NCBI GenBank assembly: GCA_037951105.1
Contig: JBAMJV010003788.1
Location: 62,001-126,000 of the forward strand
Origin: Echinarachnius parma
Taxonomy: Eukaryota > Echinodermata > Echinoidea > Clypeasteroida > Echinarachniidae
Direction: 5' to 3'
DNA length: 64,000 nt
A program made the translations under genes and the position numbers. Below the pieces are notes generated by a model. The model was given only the letters and a program-made list of their open reading frames with translations, had not been told where the DNA came from and did no database searches. Below are positions 61,201-64,000 of this stretch, in pieces; within the stretch, counting starts at the first letter, position 1; every line of letters begins with the position of its first letter.

Positions 61201-64000
61201 TTCGGCTGTTATGGAATTCAGTAGCGTAGTTATTGTTACGGAAACGGATTGGGGTTGGGAGTGGGGGGGGGGGGGGGGTGGGGGAGGGAGCGTCAATGGA
61301 GAAGGGAGTGCCTCCCCTCCCACGGCAGGACAGTTTACATGCTATTTACCTGAATTAACACATCTGGCTCATACCTAGGATAGCAATTTTACGTTACATG
61401 TAGTAGACTTTAAGAATACATGCCATATATATATCAACCTCCCTCGTGGTTAGACCGATACACAATATTCTCATCGCCTGGGGGAAGAGTAATACACAAG
61501 TAATAAGCAAGAGGATTGAACAACCTTCATCAAGGTGACTTATTTGAAATTGTTGCTCAACAAACTCATTCGCGCTTTTCGTCGTACAAGACAAAGTTGG
61601 AACCACCCAAAACATGTATTTTTTCATCAAAGGAAGGGGTGGGGTTTAAACCCCCAAACCCCATCCCTATGTACGTCTTTGGTACGACTATGCTTTAATT
61701 TACCATATAATTTTCACATGATATAAATCATTATATCAGAGAAAACAAAATAAAAATCTTTGAAAATCATTATATCAGAGAAAACAAAATCAAACTTTGT
61801 AACAGTGTTTGCACATGTTTACAAAGTTGTTTAATCCATTTTACGAAAAGTGGTGTTACATTTGTGCTTCTGATATCGTGTACTTACTACAGTCTCTCTC
61901 ATCTGTGCCATCATAGCAGTCGAGCACATAGTCGCAAACCGAAGTGCCGTTTATAACGTATTTACGACCATCGCACACAAACGGATCTGCGAAGCCTGGA
62001 AAATAAAACAATACATACAAATTTATTTTAAAGCATGTCCCAGCCGTGCTGTTTTTTGTAAGCCTTTATTCCGATGGAATAAGTCAAAATGCGTTCGATC
62101 GTATAGGAAAGACAAAGCTGCGAAGATACTTCAGCATGGCGGGGATTACTTGATTTTAATATTTGAATATAATTTGTATTATCTTCGTTTAAAAATATTT
62201 TCCCGACTCACTTCATCGGCTTTTCTCTCCAATATTGGATGTAATAATCGTAAAGCCCCTTCTAATGTCATATAGGTAGAGAAAAAACAAACAAACACAT
62301 TCCTAGTCTGATGTAGAATATATGGTATTAATTATAATAGTCCACCCTGAATACATGGATCGGTTATAATATGACACGTATGACCAAGTATGACACGCAA
62401 GTTAGATCACATGTCGATTGTGATATGACATGGGTAAATTTCGGAAGGAAGTATCACAACGAAATCTGCTTTCATGAACATACACGCAATTTAATGCGTT
62501 TACTTATTGCAAATTCAAAACGAATGTGATACATACCTGTGAAATTCTGCACGGTGATTGTTAGGTTGAAACCTTGATGTTCATACCGTGGCCTGGACGA
62601 GAATTCAACAAACATGTACACAGGTGGGAGGTAAAGGATTCTGGGAGTTCCGGTGAAAGGGCCGCTGAACACCTCGGAAAGAGATGTGTTTGAAGGATCC
62701 CATCCAGTACCGACAGCCAATTGATCGTAATGATTAATTTGCATATATCCGAAGGAGATCCTGTAGAAGTTGTCAGTTGTGTTCCCGGCAGGCTCGAACT
62801 GGAATGTCCACAGAACGTAGGCAGTAGGCGGGTAGTTCGATGGGTAACCATGAGATGCAACATGGACGACCTCACCAAGGGCTAGTGAGAAATCTTTACA
62901 ATGAAAAGGATAGGAACATAAATGTTACGTTGCTCATTATATTTTTCATATTTTAGCCGATTTTGCTTTTAGAGCATTTTGATCACTGCGGTAACGTGAT
63001 GTTGGAGTGCATGAATACAATTATATTAATATTGTTGGAAACCCTATATCAAATAAGATTGGGAACTTAACATCACTTACGCAAACAAAATCTGAATACC
63101 AAGGGGGAGGGGGGGGGGGGGGGGGGGGGGGGTATGGCCTCATTCATACTCGGCTGAAAACACCTCGTCGTCAAGTAATTTTCTTTTTGTGTTACCTCAT
63201 TATGAAATCATGATATGCATCATATGTTATGTTTTGCATTCTTCTGCAGTATGTGAGGCGTTTAATTATACCAGTCTTTAATGATACCACATGTAATAAT
63301 ATGCTACTATATTAAGTTAAATATTTTAATTCACCTTATGTGCGAATTGTGGATAACAAATCCCATATGTTGCAGAATATTCGCAAACATATTTGTGTTT
63401 AAACCTAGAGTTTATGTTTTCTTAACTATTATTAATTAGGAAAAGTCTTAATATTTATGAAGGAAGCTATGCAGTGATCATAAAGTAAACCGAAAACTGT
63501 CATATACCAAAGGTGAGTTTCAATTATAGGAAAAAGAACATGTAATACAAACAAACAACCGACATGCTGATGTGATACTTAACTGCAATTCCTTTCATCC
63601 GTCCCGTCATTACAGTCAGCCGTATAGTCACAAGTTGCGTTTGTGACTCGTGAATAAGCATCACATATTACTGCATCTGTAAAGCAGGAAACATCAAGAT
63701 AAGTATATCGACAATATGAGTCAAGTAATCAAGATGTCAATATATGATATGTTACAAAAGGTATTTTTTTGTTCAGACACATGCAGTTTAGCCAACCCCA
63801 CACAAGTAAGATAAAGACGAGTATATTAATTAAAATGATTCGTTTCGGTAATGATCGTCATTGTGCAAACTTAAACGCAAACCCGAAAGCATAATATTAA
63901 ACTAGTTATACTAAGTGTTACTATACTTGTTTTATTGATTTATTGTATTTGTTCAACTTACATAGTATCATACTATACCTGTAATATTTAACACGCTGAT
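5706..64000 (-). CDS. Giant MUC4-like membrane mucin (CUB-LDLa-EGF-NIDO-AMOP-VWD-SEA-TM), 5' partial, 69 exons
   Basis: This single minus-strand gene spans most of the window. Joining 69 exons with AG acceptors and GT donors gives 12,414 coding bases with no frame conflict, about 4,137 residues plus a stop. Approximate domains, counted from the first residue in the window: CUB/LDLa 1-1236, EGF 1237-1635, NIDO 1636-1830, AMOP 1895-2021, VWD 2022-2323, cadherin-like 2324-2447, EGF 2448-3270, SEA 3271-3379, EGF 3380-3549, Ser/Thr/Pro 3550-3734, EGF 3735-3772, SEA 3773-3887, EGF 3888-3935, TM about 3943-3967, cytoplasmic tail to 4137. NIDO-AMOP-VWD followed by EGF and TM is the signature of MUC4-type mucins and of invertebrate 'mucin-like' proteins. 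The likely role is a cleavable cell-surface matrix or barrier protein. The N-terminus, signal peptide and promoter lie outside the window. The split into one gene rather than two rests on uninterrupted phase agreement; RNA evidence was not available. Confidence 0.88.
5804..6246. repeat. Perfect 200-bp inverted repeat with 43-bp spacer
   Basis: The left arm 5804-6003 and right arm 6047-6246 are reverse complements over 200 bases with no mismatch that I could find; the spacer is 43 bases. A direct repeat ATATTCGTATG flanks it (5765-5775 and 6246-6256), but on the left it is separated from the arm by 28 bases. It lies in the last intron of the mucin gene, so a long hairpin would form in the transcript. 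The form suggests a recent foldback or MULE-like element. Confidence 0.92.
6442..6530. repeat. GGCCGGGCTATTTGAGGTC element with G run, copy 1
   Basis: GGCCGGGCTATTTGAGGTC, then TTCCTACGGCCGGG, then a G run (6485-6507), then TAATGCCACCCC. The same order recurs at 53523-53607. Confidence 0.8.
6918..6995 (-). CDS. Cytoplasmic tail exon (penultimate)
   Basis: A 78-nt exon, phase 0-0, with acceptor TTTCTCATCCAG and donor CGC|GTGAGTATTC. It encodes [20 protein letters not shown] and EMSADR, in keeping with the Tyr-rich tail. The phase match and strong sites argue that it is real. The upstream intron holds a transposon-like segment (7778-7944). Confidence 0.78.
7778..7944. repeat. CCTGTCTATAG repeat cluster (DNA-transposon fragment)
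   Basis: Repeated GTGGCCAC and CCTGTCTATAG / CCTGCCTATAG units in both orientations, with GTCACCTGTGTACAGTGACC palindromic. The arrangement resembles pogo/Tigger-type terminal arrays. It abuts the read-through end of the tail exon at 7917-7970. Confidence 0.6.
7971..8322 (-). CDS. Cytoplasmic tail exon with 18-residue repeats
   Basis: A 352-nt exon (phase 2 in, phase 0 out). It starts [16 protein letters not shown] and then holds a Tyr/Pro/Gly-rich array. Three tandem 18-residue units are aligned: [36 protein letters not shown] and [18 protein letters not shown]. Each has Tyr-Pro at positions 1-2 and Phe-Gly at 11-12. The exon ends MPYES at a strong donor, TCG|GTGAGTCA. If that donor is skipped, the frame runs 17 more codons ([17 protein letters not shown], stop near 7917) into repeat-like DNA. 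The tail has several YxxP-like tyrosines but no ITAM. Function is unknown; adaptor or kinase docking is inference. Confidence 0.86.
9230..9588 (+). mobile_element. tRNA-headed SINE, copy 1
   Basis: The 5' part (GTTGGTGTCGCACGATCGG, ACCGAGTTAGGACCCAATC) resembles a degenerate tRNA-derived Pol III head. The body has GCCCTTCAGCAAGGCATTTA, CTCTATCCAGGAACATAAAT and CCCCTGGGAGTTG. The tail is GGCGCTTTATAAATGCTATA and then (ATT)n. It is shared with 52283-52543. The layout matches the SINE families of deuterostome invertebrates. Confidence 0.82.
9661..9808 (-). CDS. Transmembrane exon
   Basis: A 148-nt exon (phase 1 in, phase 2 out) with acceptor AATTCAG and donor CG|GTAAGTTAAAG. It encodes ESSGGLST, then a hydrophobic run of about 24 residues from [12 protein letters not shown] to LLSLAIFLL, then a basic stop-transfer [15 protein letters not shown]. 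The three consecutive cysteines in the helix and the membrane-proximal cysteine (SRCDRK) are candidate palmitoylation sites. It gives a type I topology: long extracellular part, short tail. Confidence 0.9.
9953..10110. repeat. GGGCCTCGTTGCA MITE, copy 1
   Basis: The ends GGGCCTCGTTGCAAAAAGAG and (inverted, eroded) CTCTCGGGACC enclose mirrored ATCGATTGTAAGTTACA / TACAATTAATTGTAAC arms. The central CAACCAATCAGATTTC matches, inverted, the centre of the copy at 37438-37603. Confidence 0.85.
10217..10393. repeat. (TTC)n microsatellite, about 59 units
   Basis: An uninterrupted pyrimidine triplet run of 177 bases in an intron. The sense transcript carries GAA repeats (AAG on the complement). Poly-Phe/Leu frames over it are artefacts. 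Confidence 0.97.
10563..10706 (-). CDS. Juxtamembrane calcium-binding EGF
   Basis: A 144-nt phase 1-1 exon: [33 protein letters not shown], then a longer loop [14 protein letters not shown]. The TDEC start and the GSYxC motif support calcium binding. The loop before the last cysteine is longer than usual. The donor is ATCG|GTGAGTATC. It is the last ectodomain unit before the membrane. Confidence 0.88.
11822..12552 (-). CDS. SEA domain 2, cleavage-type (G-SLIV)
   Basis: Exons 12422-12552 (phase 1-0) and 11822-12035 (phase 0-1). The order is [76 protein letters not shown] and [26 protein letters not shown] aligns with the autoproteolysis loop G-S-V-V-V of MUC1-type SEA domains: glycine, nucleophilic serine, and hydrophobic strand residues. 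It lies one EGF outside the membrane, as in cleaved transmembrane mucins. Cleavage would leave a non-covalent extracellular/membrane heterodimer. Cleavage itself is inference from the motif. Confidence 0.84.
14357..14470 (-). CDS. EGF-like domain between mucin exon and SEA 2
   Basis: A 114-nt phase 1-1 exon encoding [20 protein letters not shown] and [14 protein letters not shown]. It is the classic non-calcium EGF form (C-x-SxPC-x-NGGTC...G-x-C), like those beside SEA domains in membrane mucins and Notch-type proteins. It ends one EGF length before the second SEA domain. Confidence 0.87.
14724..15278 (-). CDS. Ser/Thr/Pro mucin exon
   Basis: A single 555-nt exon (phase 1-1, 185 residues) follows EGF block III. 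It is overwhelmingly Thr, Ser, Pro, Ala and Val, with no cysteine and no hydrophobic core: an O-glycosylation (PTS) domain. A repeated phrase, [12 protein letters not shown], occurs twice 174 bp apart (58 residues; near 14880 and 15055). Acceptor ACATAACAG (after 15278) and donor CAG|GTACAG (before 14724) keep frame on both sides. The exon is short compared with mammalian mucin PTS tracts. The antisense frame is also open here (14678-15313 plus strand) because of GTT/GAC-rich codons on the complement; I regard that as a shadow. Confidence 0.82.
15662..15935. repeat. Tandem duplication, about 152-bp period, containing a G run
   Basis: GGGGCTTAGTTCTTTTACCC at 15662 and GGGGCTTAGTTTTTTTGCCC at 15814 each continue with AAAGGAA..GACTAAA, TATTCGCCTCTTT and AACACGAT. 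The second unit starts directly after a 20-G run (15786-15805). Confidence 0.82.
16502..18229 (-). CDS. EGF-like block III (four exons)
   Basis: Exons 18110-18229, 17431-17553, 16865-17011 and 16502-16621, all phase 1-1. Three are canonical calcium-binding EGFs ([49 protein letters not shown]). The exon at 16865-17011 ([16 protein letters not shown], then [16 protein letters not shown]) is a longer, non-calcium type that resembles the unit at 26385. The last EGF ends at C-T followed by a proline codon split across the intron that leads into the mucin exon. Confidence 0.85.
17617..17783. repeat. AAAGCCAAA element, deleted copy 3
   Basis: The ends TAAAAGCCAAAA and TTCGGCTTTAA match the family. 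The core lines up with the right half of 34908-35337: CAATTTCAAAACAG, TTTGTCAAAATTTCACGTG and GGTAGATGA. It appears to have lost the central part. Confidence 0.68.
19102..20183 (-). CDS. SEA-like domain 1 (no cleavage serine)
   Basis: Exons 20071-20183 (phase 1-0) and 19102-19315 (phase 0-1). The peptide reads [64 protein letters not shown], then [17 protein letters not shown]. The beta-alpha-beta order and the segment [12 protein letters not shown] correspond to the SEA fold. Where autocleaved SEA domains have G-S-[VIL]-[VIL]-V, this one has G-Q-V-K-V with no serine or threonine nucleophile. It is probably a non-cleaved structural SEA domain between EGF blocks. Confidence 0.72.
20851..32463 (-). 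CDS. EGF-like block II (17 exons, 19 units, mostly calcium-binding)
   Basis: Exons 32283-32463, 31720-31845, 31267-31398, 30433-30558, 29159-29416 (two units), 28668-28796, 27622-27741, 26914-27036, 26385-26537, 25606-25725, 25132-25254, 24385-24504, 23818-23940, 23118-23366 (two units), 22501-22620, 21526-21657 and 20851-20982. All splice in phase 1 except the first acceptor (phase 0). Most open with D-[IVF]-[DN]-E-C and contain the CxNxxGSYxC motif. Exon 32283 begins [20 protein letters not shown] and ends [15 protein letters not shown], the usual bridge after a MUC4-like VWD. Exon 26385 ([18 protein letters not shown]) lacks the calcium motif. Exon 20851 has unusual [13 protein letters not shown] spacing. 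This is a rigid calcium-bridged stalk. Confidence 0.86.
28386..28526. repeat. Near-perfect 141-bp palindrome
   Basis: It is symmetric about position 28456: CATGCATGCACTGGCG, ATCTGT and TTGGGGGGTCGAGCAATTG run to the centre GTTCACAAACCGTTTGTGAAC and back. Only a few mismatches are seen, around GTTCGGAAAGCAC versus GTCCGGAAAACAC. It lies in the intron between EGF exons 27622 and 28668. Confidence 0.9.
29497..29896. repeat. TACCCCCCGGG element with tandem GACATGGGTCC units
   Basis: The ends are ATACCCCCGGGGGG and AGTACCCCCCGGGAATATAC. It holds three or more spaced copies of CTTGGACATGGGTCC / CTTAGACATGGGTCC and the palindromic CTCGCTACGCTCGC. It is a non-autonomous repeat in an intron. Confidence 0.72.
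30660..30834. repeat. GTTATAACGAG inverted-repeat element
   Basis: The ends GGGAAACCCGTTATAACGAG and CTCGTTATAACGGGGTTTCC mirror each other. Several internal CTTATAACGAG(C/G)T units are present. This layout is common in pogo/Tigger-like non-autonomous elements. Confidence 0.85.
32803..33527 (-). CDS. Cadherin-like (Ig-fold) domain after VWD
   Basis: Exons 33336-33527 (192 nt, phase 1-1) and 32803-32984 (182 nt, phase 1-0). The sequence shows the cadherin-like signature: [41 protein letters not shown] joined to [12 protein letters not shown], then [20 protein letters not shown]. The donor at 33335 (A|GTGAGC) was chosen because it keeps frame across the junction; a longer reading to 33286 ends in a phase that forces a stop in the next exon. 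Comparable single domains follow VWD in other invertebrate mucin-like proteins. The 3' part ([18 protein letters not shown]) is acidic and starts a cysteine-rich linker. Confidence 0.82.
33985..36938 (-). CDS. von Willebrand factor type D domain (five exons)
   Basis: Exons 36730-36938, 36268-36355, 35485-35721, 34604-34717 and 33985-34239; phases 1-0, 0-1, 1-1, 1-1, 1-1. The hallmark is [20 protein letters not shown], followed by [17 protein letters not shown], a [12 protein letters not shown] strand, [37 protein letters not shown] and the acidic ending DADLCRG-type segment [18 protein letters not shown]. The order mirrors the VWD of MUC4 and SUSD2. Exon 36268-36355 needs a GTTGGT donor to keep frame; this is the weakest splice site, but the same donor sequence is used at exon 28668. 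There is no CGLC multimer motif, so secreted-mucin-style assembly is not indicated. Confidence 0.85.
34908..35337. repeat. AAAGCCAAA element, copy 2
   Basis: The left end AAAGCCAAATAAC and right end TTATTTGGCTTT are an inverted pair. The internal sequence matches 2677-3086 across its length. It lies in the intron between VWD exons 34604 and 35485. Confidence 0.75.
37438..37603. repeat. GGGCC-CGTTGCA MITE, copy 2
   Basis: GGCCCCCGTTGCAGAAAGAG and its inverted mate at 37584-37603 flank paired TACAATCGATTATAAGTTAC arms. It is clearly more intact than the copy at 9953-10110. It lies in an intron next to the VWD. Confidence 0.9.
38188..38870 (-). CDS. AMOP domain
   Basis: The second half of exon 38669-39131 and exon 38188-38376 (phase 1-1). 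Visible AMOP features are [10 protein letters not shown], the paired [13 protein letters not shown] (CPC core), YTFCNTASF, and, after the intron, [20 protein letters not shown]. This follows the family order of Cys-x-x-Trp, CPC, then C-Y. The tail [10 protein letters not shown] runs straight into GWFFGDPHI of the VWD. AMOP domains are extracellular and associated with adhesion (MUC4, ISM1, SUSD2). The link '[18 protein letters not shown]' is tryptophan- and tyrosine-rich, which is not typical. Confidence 0.82.
38850..40685 (-). CDS. NIDO domain (nidogen N-terminal-like)
   Basis: Exons 40537-40685, 40059-40229, 39505-39690 and the start of 38669-39131; phases 1-0, 0-0, 0-0, 0-1. The translated order is [85 protein letters not shown]. 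The closing phrase ([10 protein letters not shown]...LLLY) matches the NIDO pattern of an aromatic strand plus a T-D/N-G turn seen in nidogen, SNED1, tectorin and MUC4. In MUC4-type mucins NIDO leads into AMOP and VWD, as it does here. The later part of exon 38669 ([23 protein letters not shown]) links into AMOP. Confidence 0.87.
40815..41314. repeat. GCCCGAATTCTCA palindromic element, full length
   Basis: Left arm GCCCGAATTCTCATCAGTGG ... right arm CCACTGTTGAAAATTCGGGC, with mirrored landmarks inside, including CTCAACTTGAGC / GCTCAAGTTGAGC, GGTAACCAGTTAAA / TTTAACTGGTAACC and GCATTAGGACAATGGGCC / GGCCCATTGTCCTGATGC. It is about 500 bp and lies in an intron before NIDO. Confidence 0.88.
41988..48128 (-). 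CDS. EGF-like block I (seven exons, about nine units)
   Basis: Exons 47898-48128 and 46981-47217 (two EGFs each), 46404-46535, 45079-45216, 44444-44647, 43173-43304 and 41988-42110, all phase 1. Several units start with the calcium-binding consensus DIDEC or DINEC and hold the N-x-x-G-S-[FY]-x-C hydroxylation/aromatic motif, for example [11 protein letters not shown] and [11 protein letters not shown]. Unit 46404 ([11 protein letters not shown]) lacks a full DIDEC start. Exon 44444 is odd: 68 residues with [29 protein letters not shown] and a tail SCR; this is not a regular EGF. EGF arrays of this kind act as calcium-stiffened spacers and binding surfaces. They separate the CUB array from the NIDO domain. 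Confidence 0.85.
42111..43172. other. Large introns holding no recognised exon
   Basis: Other introns over 300 bp in which I saw no exon or clear repeat include 10707-11821 (apart from a G run and a GC-rich hairpin patch), 12553-14356, 18230-19101, 48129-49201, 50062-51434 and 62894-63583 (apart from a G run). A missed micro-exon in any of them cannot be ruled out by eye. Confidence 0.45.
42934..43110. repeat. Dispersed repeat, pair with 2309-2500
   Basis: It aligns with 2309-2500 by shared phrases (TTTTTAGAAAGCC, CCTTTTGCAAGTTTGTA, TTAGTTTTGGTTACTAAC), with loss of some segments. No coding capacity is seen. Confidence 0.55.
45226..45840. repeat. Degenerate intronic tandem repeat, irregular 130-200-bp units
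   Basis: The phrase ACAATG(A/G/T)CATCGAGTGTGTTA recurs near 45229, 45378, 45579 and 45707 and is followed by similar TTATA..GAATTGT and GTTTGAAGGTTA phrases. Units have diverged and vary in length. Confidence 0.72.
47352..47770. repeat. Segment with GTTGCTATTCCAAC inverted ends
   Basis: ACAGTTGCTATTCCAACA at 47353 returns inverted at 47755-47770. The interior ends GTGGAAAATAAAGTTCAAAT followed by CAATTCAATTC, which looks like a retroelement tail. It may therefore be a composite. Confidence 0.55.
49202..50061 (-). CDS. CUB/LDLa module 9 (divergent, C type)
   Basis: Exons 49702-50061 (CUB, 360 nt) and 49202-49294 (LDLa, 93 nt), phase 1. The CUB ([66 protein letters not shown]) is intermediate between A and B and is the most diverged member. 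The LDLa runs from [13 protein letters not shown] to [10 protein letters not shown]. Here the usual DG-T-DE run is DE-T-DE, but the same four-cysteine layout holds. It borders the first EGF block. Confidence 0.85.
51435..52107 (-). CDS. CUB/LDLa module 8 (B type, recent copy of module 7)
   Basis: Exons 51754-52107 (CUB, 354 nt) and 51435-51524 (LDLa, 90 nt), phase 1. The CUB differs from module 7 at only a few residues; for example its start is [17 protein letters not shown], and the later block reads [20 protein letters not shown]. The LDLa also repeats module 7, with the same [14 protein letters not shown] ending. Two B modules stand side by side here, breaking the B-A alternation, which points to a late extra duplication or a conversion event. 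The CUB has no cysteine. Confidence 0.86.
51645..52130. repeat. Recent duplicate pair member (CUB exon 8 plus intron)
   Basis: It is near-identical to 53605-54100: exon and about 120 bp of downstream intron (TAGTAATTGCTCAGTGTTAC ...). Only about one in 25 positions differs by eye, in intron as well as exon. Confidence 0.88.
52283..52543 (+). mobile_element. SINE body, copy 2 (head missing)
   Basis: CTCTACCCAGGTGTATGAAT, GAATGCTCCCCAGGGAGTGG, GGTGCACACAATGTGTGCTG, GGGGTAATAATATTGTAAAG and AGGCGCTATATAAATCG end in (ATT)n. The layout matches 9230-9588 but without the tRNA-like head, as in 5'-truncated insertions. Confidence 0.82.
53095..54074 (-). CDS. CUB/LDLa module 7 (B type, donor-like copy of the recent duplication)
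   Basis: Exons 53721-54074 (CUB, 354 nt) and 53095-53184 (LDLa, 90 nt), phase 1. The CUB reads [20 protein letters not shown], then [40 protein letters not shown] and [17 protein letters not shown]. The exon and about 120 bp of adjoining intron are nearly identical to module 8. The LDLa ([20 protein letters not shown], then TDGADEIGC) departs from the usual DG-T-DE run. The CUB has no cysteine, and the LDLa has four. The intron at 53523-53607 carries a G/C-run element. Confidence 0.87.
53523..53607. repeat. GGCCGGGCTATTTGAGGTC element with G and C runs, copy 2
   Basis: AAAGGCCGGGCTATTTGAGG, then TCTTCCTACGGCCGGGG, a 17-G run (53562-53578), CATTATGG and a 12-C run (53587-53598). The element ends within a few bases of where module 7 starts to match module 8. 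Confidence 0.85.
54530..55729 (-). CDS. CUB/LDLa module 6 (A type)
   Basis: Exons 55373-55729 (CUB, 357 nt) and 54530-54628 (LDLa, 99 nt), phase 1. The CUB includes [57 protein letters not shown] and [13 protein letters not shown], with no cysteine. The LDLa reads [20 protein letters not shown] and then [12 protein letters not shown], four cysteines. It is the last A-type module; from here on the array switches to two B-type modules in a row. Confidence 0.87.
55878..56055. repeat. CAGTGGCGTAGC MITE, copy 2
   Basis: CAGTGGCGTAGCTACG at the left and CACGCTACGCCACTG at the right. The adjacent CAGTCCGACCACG is the reverse complement of the left inner part of copy 1. It is inserted in the intron between CUB exons. 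Confidence 0.87.
56682..57636 (-). CDS. CUB/LDLa module 5 (B type)
   Basis: Exons 57286-57636 (CUB, 351 nt) and 56682-56774 (LDLa, 93 nt), phase 1. The CUB carries the B-type features: [52 protein letters not shown] and [13 protein letters not shown]. The LDLa reads [10 protein letters not shown] through [10 protein letters not shown] with four cysteines. Note CNEG in place of CNDG, a conservative change in the calcium-site run. No cysteine occurs in the CUB. Confidence 0.85.
58333..59331 (-). CDS. CUB/LDLa module 4 (A type)
   Basis: Exons 58975-59331 (CUB, 357 nt) and 58333-58431 (LDLa, 99 nt), phase 1. The CUB contains [33 protein letters not shown] and [16 protein letters not shown]. It is very close to the CUBs at 62537 and 55373 and has no cysteine. 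The LDLa reads [20 protein letters not shown] and then [10 protein letters not shown], with four cysteines. The intron between CUB and LDLa (58432-58974) contains a doubled phrase around GCCGCTGTGTTTTTCAA (58578) and GCAGCGGTGTTTTTCAA (58694) but no exon. Confidence 0.87.
59768..60067. repeat. CCGAA-GGTTCGTTA inverted-repeat cluster
   Basis: The left side alternates ATCCGAAAAT, GGTTCGTTA and AAATG(A/G)GG; the right side has the reverse complements TTCGGAATAACGAACC and GAACCCGATTTCATTTTCGG. Repeated short TIR-like words suggest a pogo/Tigger-type element. Confidence 0.72.
60540..61149 (-). CDS. CUB/LDLa module 3 (B type)
   Basis: Exons 60799-61149 (CUB, 351 nt) and 60540-60629 (LDLa, 90 nt), phase 1 throughout. 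The CUB reads [58 protein letters not shown] and [13 protein letters not shown], again with no cysteine. The LDLa runs from [10 protein letters not shown] to [10 protein letters not shown] with four cysteines. It is shorter than the A-type LDLa because the loop between C2 and C4 is reduced. The CUB-to-LDLa intron is short (169 bp), unlike the 0.5-0.8 kb introns of A modules. Confidence 0.87.
61888..62893 (-). CDS. CUB/LDLa module 2 (A type)
   Basis: Exons 62537-62893 (CUB, 357 nt) and 61888-61986 (LDLa, 99 nt), both phase 1 to phase 1. The CUB shows the family strand pattern: [18 protein letters not shown], then FYRISF, then [13 protein letters not shown], then MFVEFSS, then [10 protein letters not shown]. 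No cysteine is present, although CUB domains usually hold two or four. The LDLa runs from FVCDGRKYV to [10 protein letters not shown] with four cysteines, and tyrosine sits where C3 is expected. Several N-glycosylation sequons are visible (NTT, NTS, NLT, NGT). A-type modules recur at 58333-59331 and 54530-55729. Confidence 0.87.
63584..64000 (-). CDS. CUB/LDLa module 1 (B type; CUB 5' partial)
   Basis: Exons 63979-64000 (the last 22 bases of a CUB domain, ISVLNIT) and 63584-63676 (LDLa). Both splice in phase 1. The LDLa reads from the VICDAYSR segment to [11 protein letters not shown]. It keeps the acidic calcium-site run CN-DG-T-DE but has only four cysteines, equivalent to C2, C4, C5 and C6 of a canonical LDLa. 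The CUB fragment matches the end of the B-type CUBs at 60799 and 57286. The rest of this CUB lies beyond the right edge of the window. Confidence 0.8.

Overview
The window is eukaryotic, AT-rich, intron-dense genomic DNA and holds one very large gene on the minus strand. The gene enters the window from the right, already inside a CUB domain, and ends near position 5706. I could place 69 exons whose splice sites and reading phases agree from end to end. They encode about 4,137 residues, and the start of the protein lies beyond position 64000. Most exons begin and end in phase 1 and carry one domain, or one two-domain cassette, as in shuffled metazoan extracellular proteins. The protein fits a membrane-tethered, MUC4-like mucin of an invertebrate animal. 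A tRNA-headed SINE and the many foldback and MITE-like elements suggest a marine deuterostome such as an echinoderm, hemichordate or lancelet. That placement is inference; the sequence does not name the species.

Layout in the direction of transcription (right to left). (1) 64000-49202: nine CUB + LDLa modules that alternate between two subtypes, with an extra recently copied module. (2) 48128-41988: nine EGF-like units. (3) 40685-33985: NIDO, AMOP and von Willebrand D domains, the core of MUC4-type mucins. (4) 33527-32803: a cadherin-like domain. (5) 32463-20851: a long calcium-binding EGF array. (6) 20183-19102: a first SEA domain without a cleavage serine. (7) 18229-16502: four EGFs. (8) 15278-14724: a Ser/Thr/Pro mucin exon. 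(9) 14470-10563: EGF, a second SEA domain with a G-SLIV cleavage-type motif, EGF. (10) 9808-9661: a transmembrane helix. (11) 8322-5706: a tyrosine-rich cytoplasmic tail with three 18-residue repeats. The design suggests a long ectodomain held to the membrane by a self-cleaving SEA domain, with a tail able to signal or bind adaptors.

The introns and the 3' flank are packed with repeats: a perfect 200-bp inverted repeat in the last intron, several paired MITE-like families, two SINE copies, fold-back elements, microsatellites including about 59 TTC units, and eleven G runs of 12 or more (ten of 16 or more), all on the plus strand. I see no second protein gene, no convincing functional tRNA or rRNA gene, and no CRISPR.

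The most unusual biological signal is in the CUB/LDLa array. None of the CUB domains I read contains a cysteine, and every LDLa domain has four cysteines instead of six, missing exactly the pair (C1 and C3) that normally bond to each other.
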